Positions 34,456 through 43,304 of a stretch of DNA of 64,000 nucleotides are shown here, piece after piece. Source of the DNA: Pirellulaceae bacterium (lineage in GTDB: Bacteria > Planctomycetota > Planctomycetia > Pirellulales > Pirellulaceae); the NCBI GenBank assembly GCA_028280445.1, contig JANQLU010000072.1, forward strand, positions 1 through 64,000, read 5' to 3'. Within the stretch, counting starts at the first letter, position 1. Each line of letters starts with the position of its first letter. The notes beneath the pieces were generated by a model that made no database searches, had not been told where the DNA came from, and saw only the letters and a list, made by a program, of their open reading frames with translations. A program made the position numbers and the translations under genes.

Positions 34456-36045
34456 CTATTTGACGCCCATGTTTTTCTTAGCGGCGTCGACGGCGCGATG
34501 CATCAATCCGTCAATTTCGCTCACTGATGCTTTGCCGCCGAGTGTCCTGCGGCAGTTAAACAAAATTGCCCAATTAAACCCATCGCTTCGTCGGACTAAC
34601 ATCGTGCTGGTGCCCGGCAGCGCGCCGCTGTGAAAAGCGTTCAAGCCGCGATCCCACTGCACAATACTCCAGCCAGCAGCATAGTATCGATAAACACCTT
34701 TGGCTTTTCTGATCGGCAAATAATCTGGCTTGGCAAACATTTGTTTGGCCGACGCTGCGCTCATCAACGGACAACGATCCAAACCGTCAAAAGCCGAAGC
34801 GAATTTAATCAGGTCACTGGCCGAGGCAATCCAGGCACCATGCGAATCCATGATCGGGACATTGAAGGCGCCATATTGGTGTTTGACCAGTTTGCCAATT
34901 TGCGGTCCATCAACCGCCCGATAAAAATTTTGTGTTCGCAAAATATATTTGACTTCGCCTGTCGCACGATTTTGTTCAGCGGTTTTGCCAATTTTCATCC
35001 GCGTGACGCCCAACGGTTTGAGAACATGACGCTTGACGTATTCTTCGTAACTCAGACCTGAAATTTTTTCGACCACCCGTCCCAGCAAACAATACCCATA
35101 ATTCGAATAGGCGTAGCGTTGGCCCGGTTTGAAATCCAACGGTTGCGACATCATATATCGAATAATGTCGTTCGCGTTGAGCGGCAATTTTTTGTTGAGC
35201 GCTTTGGACATCACATAAGGTTTGAACATGGGATCGTAGGATTTCTTTCGATCAAATCCTGCGGTGTGATTGAGCAAGTGTCGGATCGTGATATCTTTCA
35301 TTCGCGAATCGACCTTTTTCAGATCCAAAGGTTTGTGATCCAAAATATCGAAAACGCGATCGTCCAATTTCAATTTGCCGCGATCGACCAATTGCAAAAT
35401 AGCGGCACCCGTGATCGGTTTGGAAACGCTGGCGATTCTCATCAGTGCATCGGGTTTGACAACTTGCTTGGTATCGACATCAGCGTACCCAAATCCCCGC
35501 TCGTAGATCATTTTACCGCGAAACGAAACCGCCACGGTTGCGCCGGGGAGTTGGTGTTTTTTCAGATAAGATGTAAATAATCGGTCGAGTGACTCAAAAC
35601 GGCGATCTGTTTTTCCCGAAGCCGGTATTTTCGAGTCGGCCACCCAGATCGTTCCCAGTTTCTCGGATTTTGGTTCACTCCAATATCCCAAATGCAATCG
35701 AGTCCCTTTGACGAAATAGACCTCGTGAACATAGGAGCGATAGCCGCTTGATTTCATCTGTCGCGAATATTTGAGGTACTGCGAGTCATCTAAATTGTGA
35801 CGGGCAACAAAGCCACCGTATTTTTCTTGTTTGACAAACTCAACGTCGAACAACGGTTGCTCATCTTCGACAACCACCGTGGCCTTCGAGGGGCGATAAT
35901 TTTGTTTGATGGTTTCGGTGAAAGTTTTTTGATACTGCGCAGCCGTCAGTCGTTTGAACGATTTCTTCTCGTCGGCTTTTTGAGCAACGGCTGAATGAGC
36001 TGCCAAACACAACAATCCCACAACAAACAAATATTTCTTGAACAC
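34456..36045 (-). CDS. Secreted serine hydrolase, beta-lactamase family, with extra N-terminal domain
   Basis: 529 residues from the GTG at 36045, chosen because AGAGGG lies before it and it starts directly at the signal peptide (FKKYLFVVGLLCLAAHSAVA). Residues about 30-150 form an extra domain with KYGGFVARHNLDDSQYLKYS, then RSYVHEVYFVKGTRLHLGYW. The hydrolase motifs are SVSK (in RIASVSKPITGAA), YSN (in YAYSNYGYCLLG) and HSG (in FHSGALPGTS). It is not a close copy of the serine hydrolase at 30779. Substrate unknown. Confidence 0.85.
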   Translation of the reverse strand: MFKKYLFVVGLLCLAAHSAVAQKADEKKSFKRLTAAQYQKTFTETIKQNYRPSKATVVVEDEQPLFDVEFVKQEKYGGFVARHNLDDSQYLKYSRQMKSSGYRSYVHEVYFVKGTRLHLGYWSEPKSEKLGTIWVADSKIPASGKTDRRFESLDRLFTSYLKKHQLPGATVAVSFRGKMIYERGFGYADVDTKQVVKPDALMRIASVSKPITGAAILQLVDRGKLKLDDRVFDILDHKPLDLKKVDSRMKDITIRHLLNHTAGFDRKKSYDPMFKPYVMSKALNKKLPLNANDIIRYMMSQPLDFKPGQRYAYSNYGYCLLGRVVEKISGLSYEEYVKRHVLKPLGVTRMKIGKTAEQNRATGEVKYILRTQNFYRAVDGPQIGKLVKHQYGAFNVPIMDSHGAWIASASDLIKFASAFDGLDRCPLMSAASAKQMFAKPDYLPIRKAKGVYRYYAAGWSIVQWDRGLNAFHSGALPGTSTMLVRRSDGFNWAILFNCRRTLGGKASVSEIDGLMHRAVDAAKKNMGVK

Positions 36046-36111
36046 AAAACCACCCTCTGAAATAAAAAACATCGCGTTCAATTTAACAAATCAGTGCCGG
36101 ATGGTGTTGGA

Positions 36112-37512
36112 TCACAGCGTTTTAAGATATTCCAGCAACTGCCGTTTTTGCTGCTCACTGAGTTTGTCCGCAAACGGGTGGCCCTGGGCACTTTTTCCGC
36201 GCCGGTTCGTCTGAAAATACATCCGGCGTCGATCAGGGCGGCTTTTAACCGATTTGGGCAGTTTCTCAAAAACTTCGACTTCGATTCCAACATTTTTTTT
36301 GTCGTAGCCGTCCGGTGTACGTTTCCAAATTTTTGGGCGCTGTTTGGGATTTAACAAATGCCACAGCGTTGGCACACTCCCGTTATGAAAATAGGGAGCC
36401 GATGCCCAGATGCCGTCCAATGGCGGTGCAACGTAGCCCTCTGGTTTGATAACTGTTTTGTCTTTGCCGTAATGTGCAAACCAGCTTTCGTGATAAACTT
36501 TTCGATCCTGTTCGGTGAGCGCTTTCATCCGAATCGGATCTGTTCCCACCCGGTCCAACGCAACGACACGACTCGGGTATTTAGCTTTTTCGCCATACGT
36601 CCCGTGGCAACTGGAACAATTCTTGTTGAAAACAATTTTTCCCGCAGCAGCCAGTTTCGCATCAATCGCAAACGGATATTTCGGAGGTTGCAACGAGTTG
36701 ATATAGGCAAAAACTTTTTTGAATTTATCTTCCCAATCGCGCATCGTTTTACCGCTGTTGCGTCGATCCATCACAAAAGGCACCAACGCACGATGGTTTT
36801 TTTGCACGAATCCATCGATGTACAATCGTGGTCGTTTTTTGACATTCCACCAGGCCGGCGCATCCATGTCGTGATGAATGATAAAAGGCCGCAGTTTTCC
36901 TCGTGTCAAATTGAGGTCTTTGTCGCGAAACGCCATCAAGGCAATTCCGAAAACGACCGCGTTGCTGGTTCCATTGCTCGTCCCCATTGGCACGACAATC
37001 GAGCCGAGATCCATTTCGTTCATTTTGATCCCAAGTCGCGCCTTTGTTTTTCGCATGTCGGCGTACAACGTCTGTAAAGCAATATGCGAATTGGGAACTC
37101 CGGCAATTTGTTTTCCAGCGACCTTGCCGCCATGACAGGCGAAACAATTCATGGCCCACCAGCCGTCTTTGTCCACGACAAATTGAACCGCTTTTTTGGG
37201 ATCATCTTGGCGCGGCGTAAATCCATAGCGATCGAAGATCATTTTTCGACGGCCTGCGTCATCCGTAGCCTCCGCTTTTGCCTTTAAATCAGCGGGCCAA
37301 TCTTTCCAAACTTGCTCCAAGGTTGATTGATGAAAATCGCGCGGCAAAAAACGATGGTTGAGAATCAAATCCAATCCGATGTCCGCGTCATCTTGAGTTT
37401 GCTGGACATTTTCGGTTGTGGTCTCCTGTTGGAGATTGGCAATCGGAGCCCGGGCGCACAGCAAGGCCAAAAAAATACCGGCAATGAAAACAAATTTCGT
37501 TCGCAGCGTCAT
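36112..37512 (-). CDS. Secreted di-haem cytochrome c
   Basis: 466 residues with a signal peptide (FVFIAGIFLALLCARA). Two haem-binding motifs are seen: NCFACHGGKVAGKQ (about residue 125) and CSSCHGTYGEKAKYPSR. Candidate axial Met residues occur in the second half, and the region PPLDGIWASAPYFHNGSVPT is the pattern of di-haem cytochrome c peroxidase/MauG-like proteins, here probably a planctomycete periplasmic electron carrier or oxidase. The C-terminal PFADKLSEQQKRQLLEYLKT is a typical cytochrome c helix. It lies just upstream of the serine hydrolase gene on the same strand (66 bases). Confidence 0.85.
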   Translation of the reverse strand: MTLRTKFVFIAGIFLALLCARAPIANLQQETTTENVQQTQDDADIGLDLILNHRFLPRDFHQSTLEQVWKDWPADLKAKAEATDDAGRRKMIFDRYGFTPRQDDPKKAVQFVVDKDGWWAMNCFACHGGKVAGKQIAGVPNSHIALQTLYADMRKTKARLGIKMNEMDLGSIVVPMGTSNGTSNAVVFGIALMAFRDKDLNLTRGKLRPFIIHHDMDAPAWWNVKKRPRLYIDGFVQKNHRALVPFVMDRRNSGKTMRDWEDKFKKVFAYINSLQPPKYPFAIDAKLAAAGKIVFNKNCSSCHGTYGEKAKYPSRVVALDRVGTDPIRMKALTEQDRKVYHESWFAHYGKDKTVIKPEGYVAPPLDGIWASAPYFHNGSVPTLWHLLNPKQRPKIWKRTPDGYDKKNVGIEVEVFEKLPKSVKSRPDRRRMYFQTNRRGKSAQGHPFADKLSEQQKRQLLEYLKTL

Positions 37513-37637
37513 CGATCAGGTCATTTTCCAAAACCACAAGCGACAATTACCGCTGAATTGTACCGCGCATCACGACCAAAATCGGAGATAATCATCTTTT
37601 TCGAACGTTTCGCTAGCGCCGCTTGTGGTGGCCAATG

Positions 37638-38648
37638 TTAGACATTGACAACTTCACTAATGCGATCTCCCATTCTTTCATTCAACCTCGGACCCACAAT
37701 CGATACAACACGCGAAGCCAAATAGTTGCCCCATTGAGCTGCTTCGATAGCTGTCATTCCGTTGGTCAATCCGTATAGAACTCCGCCCGCAAAAGCGTCA
37801 CCGGCTCCAACCGTGTCGATAGCGTTTACCTCGTAACCGTCTACCTTGACAGGTTCCGAATTATTTTCGATCACCACGCAACCTTGTTCGCCGTGAGTCA
37901 AAAACACCAGCGGTGCCATGCCACCGAGCACTTTGGCGTTTTCCTCAAACGACTCGTTGCCGCACAACATCGTCGCTTCGTCCGCATTGCAAAACAGAAC
38001 ATCACAATAGTCGGCAATCACTTGTTCGAAATCATCGGCAAATCGATCAATCAAAAATGCATCGGAGACCGTAAACGCGACCTTAGTGCCGACTTCCTGC
38101 GACGTTTTCATCACCAGCTTGCAAGCTTCGCGCGGCCCTTCGGAATCCCACAAATAACCTTCGATATAACTCATCTGGCATTTGGCAATTTGTTCTGCAT
38201 CAACATCCGCCGTCGTCAATCCAACGGCGATCCCCAAATGTGTGCACAGCGTCCGTTCGGTATCCGGTGTCGTCAGCACGACACAAGTGCCGGTGGGTGT
38301 TCCGTGTTCGGTCGCCATTGGTGTATCAAAACCAATTCCGAATTCTTCCATATCACGTTTGTAAAACTCTCCGTGCGTATCCGCTGCAACTTTGCCACAG
38401 AAAAATCCAGACCCGCCGCTTTGAGCAAGTCCAATCATCGTATTGGCTGCGGAACCGCCGCTGGCCAAATGCAATTCGTTCTGTTCCAGTCGGTGCAGAA
38501 TGTCAGCTTGGCGAGGCGGCTCCATCAAAGTCATTCCACCTTTGGCCAATTCAAAATCTTGAACGAAAGAATCGTCGACAAAAGCAACAATATCAACGAG
38601 CGCGTTTCCGACTCCATAGACATCAAAGGGGCGTTTTTCTTGAGACAT
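37638..38648 (-). CDS. PfkB-family sugar/nucleoside kinase, adenosine kinase-like
   Basis: 336 residues, full length. GVGNALVDIVAFVDDSF at the start, HLASGGSAANTMIGLAQSGG, and the C-terminal catalytic NAIDTVGAGDAFAGGVLYGL with the base Asp. The AGDAFAGG and the LDI-type first block match the adenosine kinase subgroup of PfkB in planctomycetes and proteobacteria. It would phosphorylate adenosine or another nucleoside/sugar with ATP. Divergent from thpR; the gap is purine-rich. Confidence 0.85.
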   Translation of the reverse strand: MSQEKRPFDVYGVGNALVDIVAFVDDSFVQDFELAKGGMTLMEPPRQADILHRLEQNELHLASGGSAANTMIGLAQSGGSGFFCGKVAADTHGEFYKRDMEEFGIGFDTPMATEHGTPTGTCVVLTTPDTERTLCTHLGIAVGLTTADVDAEQIAKCQMSYIEGYLWDSEGPREACKLVMKTSQEVGTKVAFTVSDAFLIDRFADDFEQVIADYCDVLFCNADEATMLCGNESFEENAKVLGGMAPLVFLTHGEQGCVVIENNSEPVKVDGYEVNAIDTVGAGDAFAGGVLYGLTNGMTAIEAAQWGNYLASRVVSIVGPRLNERMGDRISEVVNV

Positions 38649-38689
38649 ATTTTTTGGTTGAATTGAAGGAATTGAGTTTTTTCAGAGAT

Positions 38690-38821
38690 CGATTATCGGC
38701 GAGAGAAGCTTGGAGAGGGAAGGGGAGGGAAGAGATTAGGGGGGCGAGGAGCGAGGTGGAAGGTGCGCACTAGTTTCTCTTCCCTCGCACCTCGACCCTC
38801 TCCCCTAATTTCAACTATCAT
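38690..38821. repeat. Purine-rich imperfect inverted repeat between divergent genes
   Basis: GGGAAGGGGAGGGAAGAGAT (38717) and related GAGG stretches on plus are answered by CTTCCCTCGCACC and CCCTCTCCCCTAATT to 38814. Arms match imperfectly. It sits between the adenosine kinase-like gene and thpR. Confidence 0.5.
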
Positions 38822-38827
38822 TTGACT

Positions 38828-39406
38828 ATGAAAAACACGCGAACATTTATTGCGATTCCGATTGACCGGCGGCAGTCCAGCCAAACGATGGATTTGCTCG
38901 AGGATTTGTCCCGAATGGGGTTTGGGTATAAATGGTCAGCTGAGGAAAATCTGCATGTGACTTTGAATTTTTTGGGGGACGTTCCTGAGATCGAACTGAA
39001 CCAGGTTTGTCAGGCTGTCAAAACGAGCGTGGTGCAAATCGAACCGTTTGAAATGGCCATCGAAGGCATCGGGGCATTTCCAAGTTTGCTCAAACCGCGA
39101 ATCGTTTGGGCCGGAATCAGCGTTGGCCACGATGAAATCTGTGAATTGCAACGCGCGGTGACCGACGGTTTAAAATCGATTGGTTTTCCACCCGAAGCGA
39201 GACCGTTCCATCCGCATCTGACCTTGGGCCGCATCCAACGAAATTCTCGTCCGGACGAAAAATTGGGGAACGAGTTAAAACCGTTTGAAACATTTGACGC
39301 GGGCTCAAAAATCGTCGAGCAGGTTGTTGTCTACTCAAGCTTTTTGGATCGTTCCGGTCCGATTTATACTCCGATTTCACGGATCGATTTTGGCGAGGCC
39401 CGTTGA
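38828..39406 (+). CDS. thpR: RNA 2',3'-cyclic phosphodiesterase
   Basis: 192 residues from the ATG at 38828; a TTG two codons earlier is an alternative. The two HxTx motifs of the 2H phosphoesterases are present: HVTLNFLGD and HLTLGRIQ. It begins MKNTRTFIAIPID, the typical start. The enzyme opens 2',3'-cyclic phosphates at RNA ends. It ends ten bases before the convergent adenylate kinase-like gene. Confidence 0.92.
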   Translation: MKNTRTFIAIPIDRRQSSQTMDLLEDLSRMGFGYKWSAEENLHVTLNFLGDVPEIELNQVCQAVKTSVVQIEPFEMAIEGIGAFPSLLKPRIVWAGISVGHDEICELQRAVTDGLKSIGFPPEARPFHPHLTLGRIQRNSRPDEKLGNELKPFETFDAGSKIVEQVVVYSSFLDRSGPIYTPISRIDFGEAR

Positions 39407-39415
39407 TCGCTGTGA

Positions 39416-40606
39416 TTAGCCGCGACGGATCTCGGAACCTTCGAACGTAATTTGCACGCGAAAAACCGATTTTCGATTGAGTTTGATTTCGCCGGTTTTC
39501 AAATCAACACTTACTGGCACTACTTGATTGCGTTTATCGACCACGGCGTGGTAACCGCGTTCGGAAAAAATATCGATCAGCATCGGCAGTGCTTCGGGTT
39601 CGTCAAACAAAGTGTCTTCGGAGCTGACCACCGCTCGTCCTGAGATTGCGTGGCGTTGGATGATAGGCATGAATTTCACGCGGATTTTTTCGACGACGCG
39701 TTGAAACAACTCCGAGTGTTCCAATTCGTAACTATCCAACCGCTTGACCAATTCCTGACGGGCGTGAACCGTGATATCTTCGGCCAATTCCAGGCTTCGC
39801 AGACGGGCATAAGTTCGCGAATCCAATTCCAATGAACTTTGATATTGCAATTCGTCGAGGATATTTTGCTCAACCTCTTCGATCGATCCTTCGGCGTTGA
39901 TAAAGTGGTAATGGTAGATCTTGCTCAATGACTGCAATGCGTTCCAAGTCAATTCCTTGAACACCCGATAGCGATTGCGGGCTTTCTGTTCATCGAGATC
40001 GGTGGTTCGCGTTTGCTGGATAGAGCCGCGGCCTGTTTCTTCGACCGCTTTGTTATGTTTTTGAATCTGCTTGCCACGCTTGATTTGCCGTTTGATACTG
40101 GTTTTTTCTGAGATAAACAAAACCATCGCGTGGACTGTTGGCCGGCGGAAATGTTTTGCCAAAGGCGTATCGGCAAACTCCAGATGGAGTTGCGTGATTT
40201 TGTCGACCAGTTCTTTCAAACATTCGACTTGGACATCAGTTCGCGGAAAACCATCGAGAATGGCACCATCGCGGAACTCGGGCTGCAACATTTTGCGTAA
40301 CAAAATGGCAATGACCACTTTGTCACCTACCATCCCACCAGCATCCTTGATTTTTTGGGCTTCGGGAGTGACTAATAAATCGCTGACGACAATCGGGGGG
40401 CACGTCAAACCCCGCGCATCCATGATGAATTTGGTCTGCGTTCCTTTACCGGCACCAGGTGCGCCACCGAGCAAAATCAGTTCTTTGGGAAATCGCAGAT
40501 TTTCGCGACCGAGCTCATCCTCCAAACTCTCCCAAACCGTATCAAAAATGACCCTGGCATCTTTGATTTCCAAGTCGCGAACTGTACCTGCTTCGTTTTC
40601 GTTCAT
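39416..40606 (-). CDS. Adenylate kinase-like protein with long C-terminal extension
   Basis: 396 residues from the ATG at 40606; an earlier ATG is unlikely. The P-loop is at 47-55 (GGAPGAGKGTQTKF) and the NMP-binding region has AILDGFPRTDVQVECLKELV, so the first approximately 230 residues are a nucleoside monophosphate kinase with a 40-residue N-terminal lead. The remaining 160 or so residues are an unrecognised alpha/beta domain (LELAEDITVHARQELVKRLD; VVSSEDTLFDEPEALPMLI; ending FRVQITFEGSEIRRG). Typical adenylate kinases have about 215 residues. The role of the extra part is unknown. Confidence 0.75.
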   Translation of the reverse strand: MNENEAGTVRDLEIKDARVIFDTVWESLEDELGRENLRFPKELILLGGAPGAGKGTQTKFIMDARGLTCPPIVVSDLLVTPEAQKIKDAGGMVGDKVVIAILLRKMLQPEFRDGAILDGFPRTDVQVECLKELVDKITQLHLEFADTPLAKHFRRPTVHAMVLFISEKTSIKRQIKRGKQIQKHNKAVEETGRGSIQQTRTTDLDEQKARNRYRVFKELTWNALQSLSKIYHYHFINAEGSIEEVEQNILDELQYQSSLELDSRTYARLRSLELAEDITVHARQELVKRLDSYELEHSELFQRVVEKIRVKFMPIIQRHAISGRAVVSSEDTLFDEPEALPMLIDIFSERGYHAVVDKRNQVVPVSVDLKTGEIKLNRKSVFRVQITFEGSEIRRG

Positions 40607-40687
40607 CGATCCATATCCCTTTTGGCAAACAGAATCATGAGTTGATGATATCAGGCAGAACACGAATTCGGGATTGGTGCAAATGGT

Positions 40688-40709
40688 ATAGTGAAATCTT
40701 GTTCACTAT
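40688..40709. promoter_or_regulatory. Palindrome between adenylate kinase-like gene and recA
   Basis: ATAGTGAA-N6-TTCACTAT, perfect 8-base arms, about 180 bases before the recA ATG and 82 bases before the adenylate kinase-like ATG. It could be an SOS operator, but its match to any known LexA box is only partial. Confidence 0.4.
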
Positions 40710-40891
40710 GCTATATTGATTCAAAATTTAAAAAAAATATTTGGCTCAATTGACCTTACGTGTCAGCCTGTCGGCGAATAGTAGAAGTAAATGCTACTTG
40801 AAACCGCACGATACAAGCCATTATGCTACGGTTCTTCTCAGAAGTCTCCTTGGCAATTGGCTGTCGTTAAATCCGAATCCTGGAGACACCA

Positions 40892-42100
40892 ATGAACGCT
40901 GCCACACAAAACTCAAACGGCAAAGCCCAAACAACAAAAAGCGAGAATTCCATGGCAAAAAAACCGGCGAAATCAACAAAATCCGTGGCAAAAACATCCG
41001 CCTCGAAATCCACCACCAAAACCAAAGCTAAAAAGGAAAATGCCTCGCCTGTCGAATTGTTGTTAAAAGAAAACGAACATTTGCAAACAGCCGTGCAGCA
41101 AATTGAAAAACAATTTGGCGACGGCGCAATCATGGCGCTCGGCAACGATAGCACTTCACGAATTCGTGGAATCTCAACTGGCAGTCTGGCAGCGGATATT
41201 GCACTTGGCGGTCAGGGACTCCCATGTGGTCGAATCATTGAAATTTTTGGACCGGAATCCAGCGGTAAAACGACGATTGCACTCCACACCATCGCTGAAG
41301 CACAAAAGAACGGTGGGATCGCTGCGTTTGTCGACGCCGAACACGCTTTTGACCCGTCCTGGGCAAAAAAATTGGGCGTCCAACTCGACACATTGCTGGT
41401 CAGCCAACCCAACAGCGGCGAGGAAGCCATGCAAATCACCGAAATGTTGGTCAAATCAAACGCGGTGGACGTGATCGTGATTGACTCGGTCGCGGCATTG
41501 GTGCCCAAACAGGAACTCGAAGGCGAAATTGGCGATTCGCATGTTGGTCTGCAGGCACGTTTGATGAGCCAGTCGATGCGAAAGCTGACGGGGGCCATCG
41601 CCAAAAGTAAAACTTGCACGATTTTCATCAACCAGATTCGCGAAAAAATCGGTGTGATGTTTGGCAGCCCCGAAACAACCCCCGGCGGCCGCGCTTTGAA
41701 ATTTTACAGTTCGGTTCGTGTCGATGTTCGACGAATCGGCCAGCTCAAGGATGGCGATGAAGTCGTCGGGCAACGTGTCCGCACCAAGATCGTTAAAAAC
41801 AAAGTGGCTCCTCCATTCCGCGTTGCTGAGTTTGACATGATGCACACCGACGGCATCAGCTACGAAGGCGACTTGATCGATCTCGGCGTTGCCCACAAGG
41901 TCGTGACGAGAAGCGGTTCGTGGTTCAAATATGGCACTACCCATATCGGACAAGGAAAAGAGAAGGCGCGTAATTTCCTCAAAGAAAACAAAGACGTCGC
42001 GCAAGAAATTCATAACAAGATCATGGCCCAGGGCGGTTATGTCGAAGACTTGGCAGACTCCCTCAAAAACGCAGAAATTGATTCGGAAACCAATTCGTAG
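40892..42100 (+). CDS. recA: Recombinase RecA with lysine-rich N-terminal tail
   Basis: 402 residues. GGAG lies eight bases before the ATG. The core is classical: Walker [44 protein letters not shown], and [20 protein letters not shown]. Residues 1-50 are an added low-complexity tail of Lys, Ser, Thr and Ala ([20 protein letters not shown]), which most RecA proteins lack or have much shorter. Another ATG at 40952 could start a protein without the first 20 residues. It catalyses strand exchange and LexA cleavage. A palindrome at 40688 may regulate it. Confidence 0.95.
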   Translation: MNAATQNSNGKAQTTKSENSMAKKPAKSTKSVAKTSASKSTTKTKAKKENASPVELLLKENEHLQTAVQQIEKQFGDGAIMALGNDSTSRIRGISTGSLAADIALGGQGLPCGRIIEIFGPESSGKTTIALHTIAEAQKNGGIAAFVDAEHAFDPSWAKKLGVQLDTLLVSQPNSGEEAMQITEMLVKSNAVDVIVIDSVAALVPKQELEGEIGDSHVGLQARLMSQSMRKLTGAIAKSKTCTIFINQIREKIGVMFGSPETTPGGRALKFYSSVRVDVRRIGQLKDGDEVVGQRVRTKIVKNKVAPPFRVAEFDMMHTDGISYEGDLIDLGVAHKVVTRSGSWFKYGTTHIGQGKEKARNFLKENKDVAQEIHNKIMAQGGYVEDLADSLKNAEIDSETNS

Positions 42101-42105
42101 AACCG

Positions 42106-42153
42106 CGTGCAGGAGGGCGAGGCTCCGGGAGGGCGAGGCTTCTGCCGAGCCGC
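42106..42153. repeat. GGGAGGGCGAGGCT repeat pair
   Basis: Two adjacent GGAGGGCGAGGCTCC-type units, the second ending TTCTGCCGAGCCGCG, then TGAGCGGCAAGGC. The same unit is at 12270, 23326 and 61329. Confidence 0.8.
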
Positions 42154-42183
42154 GTGCCTGTGAGCGGCAAGGCACCCACATTT

Positions 42184-42294
42184 GGGTGCCACTGGCTCTG
42201 CCAGTGTACCGGTGGAATGGTGGTTGTTAGTACTTCAATTGAACGAAATAAACTACGAGTTGATACGTAAATCACTGGCTAGAGCCAGTGGCAC
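42184..42294 (+). repeat. 111-base intergenic element, copy 3
   Basis: GGGTGCCACTGGCTCTGCC at the start, then GGTTGTTAGTACTTCAATTG and AACGAAATAAACTACGAG, ending AATCACTGGCTAGAGCCAG then TGGCAC. Same length and strand as the copy at 6592, between recA and the secreted protein gene. Confidence 0.85.
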
Positions 42295-42372
42295 GCGCGC
42301 GACTCGTCCCTCTCTTACCTCGCCCCTCCCAGTGAGTCCCTCGCTCACGCTTCGGGTTGCGATTTTTCCAAA

Positions 42373-43071
42373 CTACTTTTCAACCTTGAACGTTTTTTGA
42401 AACAACTTCAAAACTTGCTTGGCCTCGACATTATCGGGGTCTCGGTCCGGCGCCACTTCTTCTAACAAAATCAACCGGCTGCGCTCATCTTTGTTTGGCA
42501 ACTTGATAATATCGTAAACGTAGCTTTCACCATCAAACTCAAAAATCAAACGTATCCCTTTGTACTTTTTGCCTCCTAACTCAATTTCGAAATCTTCTTC
42601 ATCGAAATCGTCTGTGTCAAAATCTTCGATCAAAACCTTGGCATAATCTTCCGCCGAATAATCAGTGCCTTCGACATCAAATACATTGATCGAACAACTC
42701 GCACCCGCCATCACCCAACTCTTGCTCGATGCATCTGCCAGCTCGGTTTGCCAGACCATTTTTTCAGGATACGAAAAACTGATTCCAGCGTAATTGAATT
42801 TTCTGGATTTCGAAGTCGTAACGGTCGCCTTGGCGTTTTTAAACGTTCCCTTGAGTTCAATCGCTTCGCCGACTTTACCTTTGAATGTCTTTCCGTCAAT
42901 CTTCAATTCAAAATACAATGGCGGCTCTTTGCTTTCGTCGACAACTTTGACCTTGTTTCCCGCAGTCGGAACGCGAACCATTTTGGGTTTCTTGTTGTTT
43001 TCTTGTGCTGAAATCGACGCGGCGATGCAACAAAAACTCAAACAGAGACAGGCCAAGCGTAATCGATTCAT
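42373..43071 (-). CDS. Secreted hypothetical protein with acidic middle
   Basis: 232 residues with a signal peptide (LACLCLSFCCIAASISA, cut before QENN). The mature protein has a beta-rich domain (FELKIDGKTFKGKVGEAIEL, FNYAGISFSYPEKMVW), a strongly acidic loop (IEDFDTDDFDEEDFEIEL) and a C-terminal LKLFQKTFKVEK. No family was recognised. It is encoded alone after the repeat-rich gap behind recA. Confidence 0.65.
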   Translation of the reverse strand: MNRLRLACLCLSFCCIAASISAQENNKKPKMVRVPTAGNKVKVVDESKEPPLYFELKIDGKTFKGKVGEAIELKGTFKNAKATVTTSKSRKFNYAGISFSYPEKMVWQTELADASSKSWVMAGASCSINVFDVEGTDYSAEDYAKVLIEDFDTDDFDEEDFEIELGGKKYKGIRLIFEFDGESYVYDIIKLPNKDERSRLILLEEVAPDRDPDNVEAKQVLKLFQKTFKVEK

Positions 43072-43277
43072 TTTAAATCACCTCCGTTGCTATCCAATCA
43101 ATTGACATTCGTCCACAACATTCATGAATGTAGGACATTGCGCGACAAAAATCCAACAATTTTCGATTGCGAGTAATTTGAAAGTTCAATGTTAAAGGGG
43201 GGTTGGGAGTTAATTGCCGCGGGCGGCTCTTTCGGGTTCTGCACAATTGGCCGCTATTTCGGATTGGCCGCTATTTC

Positions 43278-43304
43278 GGATTGGCCGGTGGGAACCGGCC
43301 CTAC
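43278..43304. repeat. Half copy of the GTAGGGCCGG repeat
   Basis: GGATTGGCCGGTGGGAACCGGCCCTAC without a matching left arm; it touches the 3' end of the MscS gene. Confidence 0.7.

Noticed and set aside
38240-38773. Plus-strand open frame opposite the adenosine kinase-like gene
   Set aside because: Shadow frame of a well-supported gene on the minus strand.
41456-42181. 241-codon minus frame over recA
   Set aside because: Entirely antisense to recA.
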